Source of the DNA: Ethanoligenens harbinense YUAN-3 | GTDB taxonomy: Bacteria; Bacillota; Clostridia; Oscillospirales; Ethanoligenentaceae | Direction: 5' to 3' | NCBI RefSeq assembly: GCF_000178115.2 | Contig: NC_014828.1 | Location: 2,803,501-2,867,500, forward strand | Length of the DNA stretch: 64,000 nucleotides | Shown: in pieces, positions 43,157 through 53,846 of the stretch | How the letters are laid out: the number at the start of each line of letters is the position of its first letter | How positions within the stretch are numbered: position 1 is the stretch's first letter | Translations under genes and position numbers: made by a program | The notes under the pieces: generated by a model | What the model saw: the letters and a program-made list of their open reading frames with translations, nothing else | Database searches by the model: none | What the model was told of the DNA's origin: nothing

Positions 43157-43198
43157 AGGGTATGAACAACTGCCGCGCGCTCGGCGCGGCATTCAAAT

Positions 43199-44560
<1,362 letters not shown>

Positions 44561-44570
44561 TTACCCTAAT

Positions 44571-44599
44571 ACTATAGCTCTTTTTGCCTATTTCTTCAA
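44571..44599 (-). promoter_or_regulatory. SigA promoter of eno
   Basis: Minus strand: TTGAAG (44599-44594), 17-base spacer, TATAGT (44576-44571); leader of about 75 bases. Confidence 0.65.
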
Positions 44600-44720
44600 G
44601 TCTTTTTTCGCTTAAAGCGGAGAATTTTTAAAGCGCCGCCCTATGCGGCAGGCACAACCTTGAAATGGTGTAAAAATACAATAGCACAAAAGAAAACCAG
44701 TCGATTTTTTCCATGCGTTC

Positions 44721-44749
44721 TTGAAATCCGACGGCTAAATTATTATAAT
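44721..44749 (+). promoter_or_regulatory. SigA promoter of the exopolysaccharide module
   Basis: TTGAAA (44721-44726), 17-base spacer, TATAAT (44744-44749). The ~110-base leader is AT-rich; a 23-codon ORF in it (44801-44872) ends on the TTG start of the next gene but lacks an RBS. Confidence 0.7.
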
Positions 44750-44868
44750 AAGAATGCTTTCCTGTTAGAGTTTGAAGTTTTTCTTATCTCTTTCGATTGA
44801 ATGGGACTTTTCGCCCTTCTCTTTTCGGACAGGCGACAGCCGTTACTTTATGTTTTGGAGGTATTTTT

Positions 44869-45579
44869 TTGAACGAAACCAACGAGCCCACGTCGTACGA
44901 TCAGGAATTGGATCTGGGCCGCCTGCTTTTGATTCTAAAAAGAGGCTGGCTGCCAATATTGCTTGCTTCCTTTTTGGGCCTGATCGTTGCTTTTTCTCTT
45001 GCGGCTTGGGCAATCAGCCCGCTGTATGCATCCAGCACGATGCTGGTGGTAAATGCCAACAACAACCAAAACAACACCACTACCATCACCAATGACCAGT
45101 TGACAACCGCACAGGAGCTCGTCAATACGTATTCCGTGATTCTGACCAGCGACACCGTGCTTGATCAGGTGATTTCGGATCTGAACCTCAAAACGGACGC
45201 CTCTGCACTTGCAAAGAACATCTCCGTTGAAGGCGTGAACCAAACACAGGTTTTGAAAATCACGGTAAAGGACACCAACCCCCAGGTGGCCAAAAATATT
45301 GCAAACGACATCGCCCGCGTCGCGCCGAGCATAATTATCCAGACCGTTAAAGCCGGGTCGGTGGAGGTGGTTTCGGATGCAAAACTAGAATTGAAACCTG
45401 TCTTCCCGAATATTGTTCTGTTTTCCGCCATTGGTTTGCTGATCGGTTTTATCGGCGCCTATGCCACGCTGCTGGTTCGGGATCTGCTTGACCATACGTT
45501 TGATTCGGAAGAAGATGTTGAAAATCGTTTGGGCATCAGCGTCATCGGCGTGATCCCGGTCGTTCAGGTAAAAGAATAG
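44869..45579 (+). CDS. Wzz/YveK-family chain-length/BY-kinase activator protein
   Basis: 236 residues with two transmembrane helices (about 26-52 and 180-202) bracketing an extracytoplasmic domain, the Wzz topology. In Gram-positives such a protein (CapA/CpsC/YveK) recruits and activates the separate tyrosine kinase encoded next. Start is TTG 44869 with GGAGGT seven bases upstream; no ATG is available before the first helix. Lower GC and more Asn/Thr-rich than neighbours. Confidence 0.85.
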   Translation: MNETNEPTSYDQELDLGRLLLILKRGWLPILLASFLGLIVAFSLAAWAISPLYASSTMLVVNANNNQNNTTTITNDQLTTAQELVNTYSVILTSDTVLDQVISDLNLKTDASALAKNISVEGVNQTQVLKITVKDTNPQVAKNIANDIARVAPSIIIQTVKAGSVEVVSDAKLELKPVFPNIVLFSAIGLLIGFIGAYATLLVRDLLDHTFDSEEDVENRLGISVIGVIPVVQVKE

Positions 45580-45589
45580 AGGTACATAC

Positions 45590-46312
45590 ATGGCCAATAA
45601 ACATCGCGTGCTTTCACATGATGTCCTGCTGTCATCGGGCAACGTTCCTTTCCAGTTTGTGGAGTCTTACAAAACACTGCGCACCAATCTCGATTTCATT
45701 CCGATCGATGAACCCTGCAAAAAATTCCTCATCACCAGTTCCATCCCCGAAGAAGGCAAAAGCACGGTATCCATCAACCTGGCCATCACACTGGCCGAAA
45801 GCCAGAAGCGGGTGCTGCTGATCGACCTGGACCTGCGCAAACCCACCATCAAAAAGAACCTGAAGCTCAAGGATGTGCGGAGCGGAATTTCTTCCGTCCT
45901 GGCCGACCAGAAAAGCGAAGACGACTGTATCGTATATCTGAGTGACCTCAATCTGTATGTCATGACATCCGGTCCCATTCCCCCCAACCCGGCGGAGCTG
46001 ATCGGGTCGGACCGGATGCAGCACCTGATTCGCCGGCTGGAGGAAAAATTCGATTATATTCTGATCGATACCCCTCCCGTTTCCGTTGTCACGGATGCGG
46101 CTCTGGCTTCCCGGCTGGTACATGGTGTTATATTTGTGCTGCGGCAAAAATATACTACAACCGAAATTGCCCAACAGGCGCAAAACAATCTGAAAAATGT
46201 CGGCGCCCGGATCGTTGGGTGCGTATTCAATGCCTTCAACGCGCAAAAAAGCCGCAAATACGCCTACGGCCATTATAGATATAAAAGATATTACACCGAG
46301 GCATATAAATAA
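45590..46312 (+). CDS. Bacterial tyrosine kinase (CpsD/CapB family)
   Basis: 240 residues. Walker A (SIPEEGKST, K57), Walker A' LLIDLDLRKPT and Walker B YILIDTPPV, then a C-terminal tyrosine cluster with seven Tyr in the last 18 residues (YAYGHYRYKRYYTEAYK), the autophosphorylation tail of BY-kinases. Together with the preceding membrane protein it controls polysaccharide polymerisation. Eleven bases after the Wzz-like gene. Confidence 0.93.
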   Translation: MANKHRVLSHDVLLSSGNVPFQFVESYKTLRTNLDFIPIDEPCKKFLITSSIPEEGKSTVSINLAITLAESQKRVLLIDLDLRKPTIKKNLKLKDVRSGISSVLADQKSEDDCIVYLSDLNLYVMTSGPIPPNPAELIGSDRMQHLIRRLEEKFDYILIDTPPVSVVTDAALASRLVHGVIFVLRQKYTTTEIAQQAQNNLKNVGARIVGCVFNAFNAQKSRKYAYGHYRYKRYYTEAYK

Positions 46313-46391
46313 TCTGACACTCCAGCGGAACAGCCCGCGTCACAGACAGAGTGGACCTAAGTATGAAGAGGAGCAGATAAAGGAGCGCATA

Positions 46392-47075
46392 ATGGAAGGG
46401 GATATAAAGGCAGCGAGTCCCGTTGCCGACTATCTGCCCGGGGAAACCGTCGAAACAAACCATGCCCCCAAGTTCTATCTTTTGAAAAAGCGGTGCGCAG
46501 ACATCGTATTGTCCGGCGTAGGACTCGTCATTTCGGCGCCGGTCATCTTCTTGATCGCTGTCTGCATTCGGTTGACCTCCAAAGGACCTGCGTTTTTTCT
46601 CCAAACGCGCGTTGGAAAAAACGGAGCCCCGTTTACGATCTTTAAATTTCGCTCCATGGTGGATGGGGCGGACGATTTGAAGAAACATCTGAGTTCCGAA
46701 TTGTACGCATGCTACTTGGAAAAACGGAAACTGGCAAACGACCCCCGTGTGACCCCTTTCGGCCAGATATTGCGCAAAACCAGCCTGGACGAATTGCCGC
46801 AGCTGCTCAACATCCTGCGCGGGGACATGAGCCTCATCGGGCCGCGCCCCTTGCTTCCGGATGAAATCGTATCCTATGGCCCTGTTTACGCCCTGTATAC
46901 CCAATTACGGCCGGGGCTGACAGGCCTTTGGCAGATCAAAAGCCGGAGCTTCACCACCCTGCCGGAACGTGCAAAGCTGGATGCGGAATACTACCGCCGA
47001 AGAAGCACCCTGTTTGACCTGTACATCTTTTTCAAAACGTTTCGGACCGTACTTTCTGCGAAAGGCGCATGTTGA
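46392..47075 (+). CDS. Undecaprenyl-phosphate sugar phosphotransferase (initiating transferase)
   Basis: 227 residues. One N-terminal hydrophobic helix (about 35-58) and the catalytic bacterial-sugar-transferase domain: [37 protein letters not shown] (catalytic Asp-Glu), IGPRPLL and [10 protein letters not shown]. Moves a sugar-1-phosphate to undecaprenyl phosphate to begin a repeat unit. AAGGAG precedes ATG 46392. No further glycosyltransferase, flippase or polymerase follows. Confidence 0.93.
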   Translation: MEGDIKAASPVADYLPGETVETNHAPKFYLLKKRCADIVLSGVGLVISAPVIFLIAVCIRLTSKGPAFFLQTRVGKNGAPFTIFKFRSMVDGADDLKKHLSSELYACYLEKRKLANDPRVTPFGQILRKTSLDELPQLLNILRGDMSLIGPRPLLPDEIVSYGPVYALYTQLRPGLTGLWQIKSRSFTTLPERAKLDAEYYRRRSTLFDLYIFFKTFRTVLSAKGAC

Positions 47076-47241
47076 ACCAACCGGCCGTACGTCGTTTGCC
47101 TGAAATACCGAACATACACCGCTCTCCGTGCAAACAGGATCGGACGAAAACCGTGTCGGTGCGATTTCCGTCCGATTTTTATCGGGGCGGAGTTCTCTTC
47201 CGCAATGTCTGCTTTCACGTTTAAAAAGAAAGGATCTTCCT

Positions 47242-48864
47242 ATGATCACGGTCTCAAATGTCAGCCTGTCCTTTCAGGATAAAAAACTGTTTGACAATGT
47301 CAATCTAAAGTTCACGCCGGGAAACTGCTACGGCGTGATCGGCGCAAACGGCGCGGGAAAAACCAGCTTTATCAAGATTCTTTCGGGCGAGCTTGTGCCC
47401 ACCGGCGGCGAGGTGATCGTCACACCCGGAGAACGTTTGGCCGTGCTCAAGCAGGACCATTTCCAGTTTGACCAATTCACCGTTCTCCAAACGGTCATCC
47501 TCGGGCACAAGCGCCTGTACGACATCATGCAGGAAAAAGACGCGCTGTATGCCAAGCCGGATTTCAGCGAGGAAGACGGCGAGAAAGCCGCCGCGCTGGA
47601 AAGCGAATTTGCGGAATTGGACGGCTGGAACGCCGAATCCGATGCGGAACGCCTGCTCACCGGTCTGGGGGTGGATGTGTCGCTGCATGGCAAACAGATG
47701 CAGGAACTGGACGGCAACGACAAAGTGAAAGTGCTGCTGGCGCAGGCACTGTTCGGTAACCCTCACATTTTGCTGCTCGATGAGCCGACCAACCATCTCG
47801 ACATCGCCGCCATCACCTGGCTGGAGTCCTTCCTGCTGGATTATCCAAACACCGTCATCGTCATCTCCCATGACCGCCATTTCCTCAACCAGGTCTGCAC
47901 CCATATGGTGGATATCGACTTCGGCAAAATGAACCTGGTGGTGGGCAACTACGATTTCTGGTACGAATCCAGCCAGTTGGCCCAGCGGCTGCTGGCCGAA
48001 CAAAACCGCAAAAAAGAAGAAAAAATCAAGGAGTTGCAGACTTTCATTGAACGGTTCAGCTCCAACGCCTCCAAGGCCAAGCAGGCGACCTCCCGCAAGA
48101 AGCTGCTGGAAAAGATCACGCTCGACGATATCCGCCCCTCCTCGCGGCGCTACCCATATGTCGGCTTCACACCCAACCGCGAAGCGGGTAAGGATATCCT
48201 TTCGGTCGAGGGCATCTGCAAAACCGTGGACGGCGTGCCTTTACTGAAAGACGTGACCTTTACGGTAAATAAGGGCGACAAGATCGTGTTTTCCTCCCAC
48301 AACGAGCTGGCCCGCACGCTGCTGTTCCAGATCCTGATGGGCGAAATCGAGCCGGACAGCGGCAGCTTCAAATGGGGCGTGACCACCTCGCAGTCCTATC
48401 TGCCGCGCGATGTGAACGCCTATTTCGAAGACCCGGAGCTCACCATCATCGACTGGCTGCGGCAATTCTCGGAAGACAAACACGAAAGTTACATTCGCGG
48501 CTTTTTGGGAAAAATGCTGTTCTCCGGCGACGATGCGCTGAAAAAAGCGCAGGTGCTCTCGGGCGGCGAAAAGATGCGCTGCATGTTTTCCAAGCTGATG
48601 CTGTCGGGCGCGAACGTGCTGCTGCTTGACGACCCGACCAACCACCTCGATCTGGAATCCATCACGGCGGTGAACAACGGCCTGAAAGCGTTCCCCGGCA
48701 CCATGCTGTTCACCTCGCATGACCTGGAGTTCATCGAGACCATCGCCAACCGCGTCATTGAGCTGACACCCGCCGGCATCTACGACAAGCAGACCTCGTT
48801 TGCCGATTTTCTGGAGAACGAAGACGCGCAGCAACGCATCGCCGCGCTGTATGCGGATGCCTGA
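47242..48864 (+). CDS. ABC-F family ATPase with one degenerate nucleotide site
   Basis: 540 residues, two ABC domains without membrane segments, joined by a charged linker (about 240-310). The first Walker A (GANGAGKT, 34-41) and second signature (LSGGEK) are intact and form one site. The second Walker A region reads FSSHNELARTLL and the first signature reads LDGND, so the other composite site is degenerate. Both Walker B/EP or DP-TNHLD motifs are present. ABC-F proteins act on the ribosomal E-site; antibiotic-resistance and translation-factor roles cannot be told apart. AAAGGA precedes ATG 47242. The upstream in-frame part lies in the gap 47076-47241, which has no other gene. Confidence 0.88.
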   Translation: MITVSNVSLSFQDKKLFDNVNLKFTPGNCYGVIGANGAGKTSFIKILSGELVPTGGEVIVTPGERLAVLKQDHFQFDQFTVLQTVILGHKRLYDIMQEKDALYAKPDFSEEDGEKAAALESEFAELDGWNAESDAERLLTGLGVDVSLHGKQMQELDGNDKVKVLLAQALFGNPHILLLDEPTNHLDIAAITWLESFLLDYPNTVIVISHDRHFLNQVCTHMVDIDFGKMNLVVGNYDFWYESSQLAQRLLAEQNRKKEEKIKELQTFIERFSSNASKAKQATSRKKLLEKITLDDIRPSSRRYPYVGFTPNREAGKDILSVEGICKTVDGVPLLKDVTFTVNKGDKIVFSSHNELARTLLFQILMGEIEPDSGSFKWGVTTSQSYLPRDVNAYFEDPELTIIDWLRQFSEDKHESYIRGFLGKMLFSGDDALKKAQVLSGGEKMRCMFSKLMLSGANVLLLDDPTNHLDLESITAVNNGLKAFPGTMLFTSHDLEFIETIANRVIELTPAGIYDKQTSFADFLENEDAQQRIAALYADA

Positions 48865-48883
48865 GTTTCCCTGCCATATCTTC

Positions 48884-48916
48884 AACGCCCCCGTGCCGGT
48901 GCACGGGGGCGTTTTT
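48884..48916 (+). terminator. Intrinsic terminator of the ABC-F gene
   Basis: AACGCCCCCGTGC (48884-48896), loop CGGT, GCACGGGGGCGTT (48901-48913), then TTT. It touches the stop of ureD on the other strand and may stop both transcripts. Confidence 0.88.
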
Positions 48917-49686
48917 CATGCTCTGCAGCCCGCCAGCGCGCCGCAGAGCCGCTCGAGCTGTTCCGCGCCGGTACCCAGCATCCGCACCAGCCTGCCGCCC
49001 CGCAGCGTGTCGGTTACGCCCGCGGAAACGGCGGGCACGTCGGCCAGCACGTTGAGCAGGCAGTCTTTGTCCGGCACATGCCCGCCAAAGAAAAACAGCG
49101 CCGCCTGATGGGTGTATCCCTCATAGTATCCCAAACCGGGCAGCGGCTGCTCATCCGGAAGCAGCACGGTGCGCTCTCGCAGCACCGGCCGCCCACTCTG
49201 CGAAACCGTAAGCGCGGCGCGGTAAGACGCGAAGCGGAACACTTCCCCGCTGCCCGCCCGACCGCAGGAGAGGATGTCCCGCCAAATGAGGCTGCCGTCG
49301 GGCCGCACGTCAATCACGGTATCGGACACATAGCGGCTGCCAGCGAACGGGAGCACCGGCGGAGGCAGCCAGCGCAGCACAGCGCCCGCTTCTACCGTGA
49401 TGCGTGTGCGCTTCTCGGCATGCCCCGTCCCCATGCGGAACAGCTTGGTATAGGACTGACCCGTGACCGTGACGCGCGAGCCCGCGCCGATGCGAAAATC
49501 CTCCGTATAGCGGTCGCCCTCGAGAATGCCCGCGGAAGCGCTCATCACCATAAGCTGGACGCCGCCGTCCGGCTCCGGAAACGGGCGCGCAATCTTATAC
49601 GGCGGGGTGAAAAAACAATCCTCCAGCACGGTGGCGCCGCCGCGCAGGCAGGTGCGCACGTGCAGCGCGCCGTCGCTCCCGTTCAT
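48916..49686 (-). CDS. ureD: Urease accessory protein UreD
   Basis: 256 residues, the UreD/UreH beta-helical scaffold that forms the nickel-delivery complex with UreF and UreG. Visible family segments: LMVMSASAGILEGDRYTEDFRIGAGSRVTVTGQSYTK-like block (about residues 45-82) and LPFAGSRY. Its ATG directly follows the ureG TGA (TGAATG), so translation is coupled. Last gene of the urease operon. Confidence 0.92.
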   Translation of the reverse strand: MNGSDGALHVRTCLRGGATVLEDCFFTPPYKIARPFPEPDGGVQLMVMSASAGILEGDRYTEDFRIGAGSRVTVTGQSYTKLFRMGTGHAEKRTRITVEAGAVLRWLPPPVLPFAGSRYVSDTVIDVRPDGSLIWRDILSCGRAGSGEVFRFASYRAALTVSQSGRPVLRERTVLLPDEQPLPGLGYYEGYTHQAALFFFGGHVPDKDCLLNVLADVPAVSAGVTDTLRGGRLVRMLGTGAEQLERLCGALAGCRA

Positions 49687-50298
49687 TCAGGCAAGCCCTT
49701 CGAGCAACGCGTTTTTGCGTATCCAGCCGATCACCTCGTCCACGCCGCTGCCGTTCACCAGATTGGTGAACAAAAACGGGCGGTTGCCGCGCATGCGTTT
49801 TGCATCTCTGGCCATCACATCCAGGCTCGCGCCCACATACGGCGCAAGGTCGGTCTTGTTGATGACGAGCAGGTCGGAACGTGTGACGCCCGGGCCGCCC
49901 TTACGGGGGATCTTATCGCCCTGCGCCACGTCGATGACATAGATGGTCGCGTCCGCCAGCTCAGGACTGAACGTAGCGGAGAGGTTGTCGCCGCCGCTCT
50001 CGATGAACACGATCTCCACATCGGGAAAATTCGCCGCCATCTGTTCCACGGCCTCCAGATTCATGGAGCAGTCTTCGCGGATGGCCGTGTGCGGGCAGCC
50101 GCCCGTCTCCACACCCACGATGCGCTCCCTGGGCAGCGCGCTGTTGCGGATGAGAAACTCCGCGTCCTCTTTGGTATAGATGTCGTTGGTGACGACGCAG
50201 ATGCTGTAATCCGGCGCCATTTTTCGTGTGAGCCGCTCGATGAGGGCCGTTTTGCCCGAGCCGACCGGCCCGCCGACACCGATGCGTACATATGCCAT
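49687..50298 (-). CDS. ureG: Urease accessory GTPase UreG
   Basis: 203 residues. P-loop [13 protein letters not shown], nickel-binding [13 protein letters not shown] (Cys-Pro-His), FIESGGDNL and [10 protein letters not shown]. Couples GTP hydrolysis to nickel insertion in UreC. AGGAGGG precedes ATG 50298. Confidence 0.97.
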   Translation of the reverse strand: MAYVRIGVGGPVGSGKTALIERLTRKMAPDYSICVVTNDIYTKEDAEFLIRNSALPRERIVGVETGGCPHTAIREDCSMNLEAVEQMAANFPDVEIVFIESGGDNLSATFSPELADATIYVIDVAQGDKIPRKGGPGVTRSDLLVINKTDLAPYVGASLDVMARDAKRMRGNRPFLFTNLVNGSGVDEVIGWIRKNALLEGLA

Positions 50299-50485
50299 GC
50301 CTGTGCCCTCCTGTACCTTGCTTTCTATTGTATCCATATTTCCGTGTGCTGTCTTCTGCGGTTCTACCGGAAAACACGTCCGGCTTTTTCGAACCTGAAC
50401 GCGGGCTGTGCCCGCCCGTTCAGGCCGGGTGCCTGCCATGTTCTCCAAACTCACCTGAAACCTGCAGGCAGGCTCAGCCTGCACG
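50299..50485. repeat. Hairpin-rich spacer between ureF and ureG
   Basis: Contains CCTGAACG-CGGGC-TGT-GCCCG-cc-CGTTCAGG (50394-50424) and GCAGGCT-C-AGCCTGC (50468-50482). CCCGCCCGTTCAGGCCG (50411-50427) is the exact inverse of 10290-10306 in the sufB-sufD gap. No ORF with an RBS. A minus-strand GGATACAAT near 50328 might be a -10 for ureG-ureD, but it has no clear -35. Confidence 0.6.
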
Positions 50486-51160
50486 CTAGGACATATATTG
50501 GCGGGCAGGGAGATGCTCGTGCTGGATGGCGCGCAGATCCAGCCCCGGCAGCGCCAGCCCGATCTCCTCCTCCGGCACGTCCAGCGCCAACCGGGCGGCA
50601 CAAAGCACATCGCCCAGCCGCGCATGCAGGATGCGCTGCCCATCGTGCTGGCCCAGCGGCACGAGCTTGACGCAGTTATTCACCACGGCGGACACGGCAT
50701 TGTAGGCCAGCGCCGCCACCGCGTCTTCGCGCGCGATGCCCTGCGCGCGGGCGTATAGCCCGAACGCCACCGCATACTGGCCGTATGCCTCCCCCGCCCG
50801 CACCGCCGCCGCGTACCGCTCCAGACCGCCCGCGCCCATCTGCCCGGCCAAGCGGAAAAAGCGCTGGCACATCCGTCTGGCGCCCTCTCGCACCTCACGC
50901 GGGATCCTGGACGCCGCCGCCAACGCGTCCAGCCGCAGCAGCGCGGCGAAATCGTCGATATAGTCCCACGCGCGCGCAGCCACCGCGAGGTCGTTGTATG
51001 CCGCAGAGCGCAGAAACGCGGCCAGATAGGCTTCCAGATCGGCCGGGGTGCGCAGACGCTCCTGCTGCACATAAGTCTCCAACCCGTTTGAAAGCGTGAA
51101 CGCCCCCACGGGAAAAAATGCGTCCGTGATTTGCAGCAGCTTCATAAATGAGGTGTCCAT
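50486..51160 (-). CDS. ureF: Urease accessory protein UreF
   Basis: 224-residue all-helical protein. N-terminal [24 protein letters not shown] is the family signature; C-terminal region ends [22 protein letters not shown]. Acts as GTPase-regulating partner of UreG in the UreDFG complex. It is 29 bases after ureC; no ureE gene lies between as it does in many urease operons. Confidence 0.93.
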   Translation of the reverse strand: MDTSFMKLLQITDAFFPVGAFTLSNGLETYVQQERLRTPADLEAYLAAFLRSAAYNDLAVAARAWDYIDDFAALLRLDALAAASRIPREVREGARRMCQRFFRLAGQMGAGGLERYAAAVRAGEAYGQYAVAFGLYARAQGIAREDAVAALAYNAVSAVVNNCVKLVPLGQHDGQRILHARLGDVLCAARLALDVPEEEIGLALPGLDLRAIQHEHLPARQYMS

Positions 51161-51189
51161 CGCATTTTTCCCTTTCCGGTGCAGGCGGC

Positions 51190-52896
51190 TCAGAATAAAA
51201 AATACCGCTGCGCGAGCGGCAGCTCGGCGGCCGCCTCGCAGGTGACGACCTCCCCGTCCACCGTGACGGTGTAGGTCTCGGGGTCCACGCGGATATCGCC
51301 CATACGGTCGTTGAACCGCATATCCTTCTTCGAGACGACACGGCAGTTCCGTACCGGGCGAATGATCTTCCGCAGGCCCAGCCGCTCGGGCAAGCCGCCC
51401 TCGACGGCGGCTTGCGAGAGAAACGTGATACTCGTCCGCTCCAGCGCGCGACCGAACCCGCCGAACATATGCCGGTAAAGCACCGGCTGCGGCGTGGGGA
51501 TGGAGGCGTTGGCGTCGCCCATACGGGAGGCCGCGATGAAGCCGCCTTTGAGCACCATCTCCGGCTTGACGCCGAAAAAGGCCGGTTTCCAGAGCACCAA
51601 ATCGGCAAATTTACCCGGTTCCACCGAGCCGAGCACGTCCGCGACGCCGTGCGTGACGGCCGGGTTGATGGTATATTTGGCAATGTAGCGCTTGATGCGG
51701 TTATTGTCGCAGTGTGTGTCGCCGGGCAGACGGCCGCGCTGCTTCTTCATTTTGTCCGCCGTCTGCCACGTGCGGAGGATGACCTCACCCACACGGCCCA
51801 TGGCCTGCGAATCGGAACTCATCATGCTGAAAATGCCCAGATCGTGCAGCACGTCCTCCGCCGCGATGGTCTCGGGCCGGATGCGCGAATCGGCGAACGC
51901 CACATCCTCCGGCACGCTGCGGTCAAGGTGGTGGCAGACCATCAGCATATCAAGGTGCTCGTCCAGCGTATTGCGCGTGAACGGCATGGTGGGGTTGGTG
52001 GAGGAGGGCAGGACGTTTGGGAAAGCCGCCGCGCGGATGATGTCCGGCGCATGGCCGCCGCCCGCGCCCTCGGTGTGATAGGTGTGGATGGTGCGCCCCG
52101 CGATGGCGCGCATGGTATCTTCCACGAACCCCGCTTCGTTGAGCGTGTCGGTATGGATGGCCACCTGCACATCCAGTTCATCCGCCACGCGCAGGCAGGC
52201 GTCGATTGCGGCGGGCGTGCTGCCCCAGTCCTCATGCAGCTTGAGCCCCACCGCGCCCGCCGCAATCTGCGGGCGCAGGGTGGCCGGGTCGGCGGAGTTG
52301 CCTTTGCCCAGAAAACCGAGGTTCATAGGGAACGCTTCGGCTGCTTCCAGCATTTTGGACAGGTTCCACGCGCCCGGCGTGCAGGTGGTGGCGTTGGTAC
52401 CGTCGGCCGGGCCGGTGCCGCCGCCGAACATAGTGGTGACGCCGCTGTAGAGCGCGGTGTCGATCTGCTGGGGGCTGATGAAGTGGATGTGCGAATCCAT
52501 GCCGCCGGCCGTGACGATCAACCCTTCGCCCGCCAGCGCCTCGGTGGACGCGCCGAACGTCAGGCCGGGGGTCACACCGTCCATCACGTCGGGGTTGCCC
52601 GCCTTGCCGATGGCTGAAATGTATCCGTTTTTGATGCCGATGTCGGCCTTATAGATACCGGTAACATCGAGAATGAGCGCGTTTGTGATGATGAGATCGG
52701 GCACGTCCGTCGCGGAACAGGACTGCCCCATGCCGTCCCGCAGGGATTTGCCGCCGCCGAACTTGGCTTCATCACCATAAACGGTACAATCCTTTTCCAC
52801 CTTAGCAAAAAGGTCGGTGTCCGCCAGGCGCACAAGATCGCCCGTGGTGGGGCCGTACATGCCCGCATAGCGCGCGCGGGAGATCTCCACACTCAT
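51190..52896 (-). CDS. ureC: Urease subunit alpha
   Basis: 568 residues. Nickel-site residues: HxH in GMDSHIHF, carbamylated Lys in [10 protein letters not shown], two later His ([19 protein letters not shown]) and the Asp of [10 protein letters not shown]. The flap Cys-His is in MVCHHLD. Hydrolyses urea to ammonia and carbamate. Overlaps ureB by 4 bases (ATGA). Confidence 0.98.
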   Translation of the reverse strand: MSVEISRARYAGMYGPTTGDLVRLADTDLFAKVEKDCTVYGDEAKFGGGKSLRDGMGQSCSATDVPDLIITNALILDVTGIYKADIGIKNGYISAIGKAGNPDVMDGVTPGLTFGASTEALAGEGLIVTAGGMDSHIHFISPQQIDTALYSGVTTMFGGGTGPADGTNATTCTPGAWNLSKMLEAAEAFPMNLGFLGKGNSADPATLRPQIAAGAVGLKLHEDWGSTPAAIDACLRVADELDVQVAIHTDTLNEAGFVEDTMRAIAGRTIHTYHTEGAGGGHAPDIIRAAAFPNVLPSSTNPTMPFTRNTLDEHLDMLMVCHHLDRSVPEDVAFADSRIRPETIAAEDVLHDLGIFSMMSSDSQAMGRVGEVILRTWQTADKMKKQRGRLPGDTHCDNNRIKRYIAKYTINPAVTHGVADVLGSVEPGKFADLVLWKPAFFGVKPEMVLKGGFIAASRMGDANASIPTPQPVLYRHMFGGFGRALERTSITFLSQAAVEGGLPERLGLRKIIRPVRNCRVVSKKDMRFNDRMGDIRVDPETYTVTVDGEVVTCEAAAELPLAQRYFLF

Positions 52897-53267
52897 GCGT
52901 CCACCCCCGAAAAACCCTGCGCTTTGGCGCGGGCAAGCGCGGTGTCGCGCACCGTTTTGTCGTCCAGCGCGCCGCCGGTGAGCCCGTTCAGCCCGAAACC
53001 CTGCCGTGCGCCGCCGATGGCCACCAGCCCCACCGTTTTTTCCTCGCCCGGCTCGAACCGTACCGCCGTGCCGGAAGGAATATCCAGCCGGAAGCCGAAC
53101 GCCTGCGCGCGGTCGAACCGCAGGGCCTTGTTGACCTCGAAAAAATGATAATGCGAGCCGACCTGCACCGGCCGGTCACCCGTGTTCATCACATGCAGCG
53201 TGCGCGCGGGCCGCCCCTCGTTGAGCGTGATGTTCCCCTGCGCACAGAGGATCTCTCCCGGTTTCAT
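52893..53267 (-). CDS. ureB: Urease subunit beta
   Basis: 124 residues starting [19 protein letters not shown], with [16 protein letters not shown], the UreB pattern. Start 53267 is preferred because AGGAG lies just upstream; the long in-frame extension runs antisense-frame through ureA. Confidence 0.97.
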   Translation of the reverse strand: MKPGEILCAQGNITLNEGRPARTLHVMNTGDRPVQVGSHYHFFEVNKALRFDRAQAFGFRLDIPSGTAVRFEPGEEKTVGLVAIGGARQGFGLNGLTGGALDDKTVRDTALARAKAQGFSGVDA

Positions 53268-53278
53268 AAGCGCTCCTT

Positions 53279-53581
53279 TCAGCGGATGGGGTTGTGGACG
53301 GTGACCAGCTTGGTGCCGTCGGGAAAGGTAGCCTCGATCTGCACTTCTTCCACCATATCGGCCACGCCCTCCATCACATCGTCCGCTGTGAGGATATGCC
53401 GCCCGGCCTGCATGATCTCCGCGACCGTCATGCCGTCCCGGGCACGCTCCATCAGTTCGGCACTGATGAGCGCGACCGCCTCCGGATAATTGAGCTTGAG
53501 CCCGCGCTCTTTGCGCTCTTGGGCCAGCCGGCCCGCGAAATGCAGCAGCAGCTTTTCCGTTTCCTTGGGTTGCAGATACAT
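53279..53581 (-). CDS. ureA: Urease subunit gamma
   Basis: 100 residues, [20 protein letters not shown] ... [21 protein letters not shown] ... [20 protein letters not shown], diagnostic of UreA. GGGGGA precedes ATG 53581. First gene of ureA-B-C-F-G-D. Confidence 0.98.
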   Translation of the reverse strand: MYLQPKETEKLLLHFAGRLAQERKERGLKLNYPEAVALISAELMERARDGMTVAEIMQAGRHILTADDVMEGVADMVEEVQIEATFPDGTKLVTVHNPIR

Positions 53582-53623
53582 CGGCCATCCCCCTTGCACC
53601 TTGTTTTATCAGCAGATGATCTC

Positions 53624-53652
53624 ATTATAAAAGGAAGACCGTGCAAACGCAA
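53624..53652 (-). promoter_or_regulatory. SigA promoter of the urease operon
   Basis: Minus strand: TTGCGT (53652-53647), 17-base spacer, TATAAT (53629-53624); leader of about 37 bases to ureA. On the other strand of this gap (53653-53846) a GGATACAAT (53722-53730) could be a sporulation-sigma -10 for the LysM gene, but no spaced -35 is convincing. Confidence 0.7.
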
Positions 53653-53846
53653 CCACATCTTTCCGGCATACATGCGCAAAACGGTGGTATCGGACAAAAC
53701 CCGCGCATATAGTGGAAACGCGGATACAATTCTCCCGCATGCCCCGGCCCCGCGGCACGGCGCGCGCCGCGCGGCTGTTCGCTACGTGCCTGTTTTGCCT
53801 GAACATAGAAACAACGGGCCGTGCCCGGAGGAAAGGTGCGATTTGA

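Noticed and set aside
44801-44872. A 23-codon ORF before the Wzz-like gene whose TGA overlaps its TTG start
   Set aside because: No RBS precedes the ATG, and the open frame simply covers the AT-rich leader and the downstream gene's own RBS; coupling is possible but unsupported.
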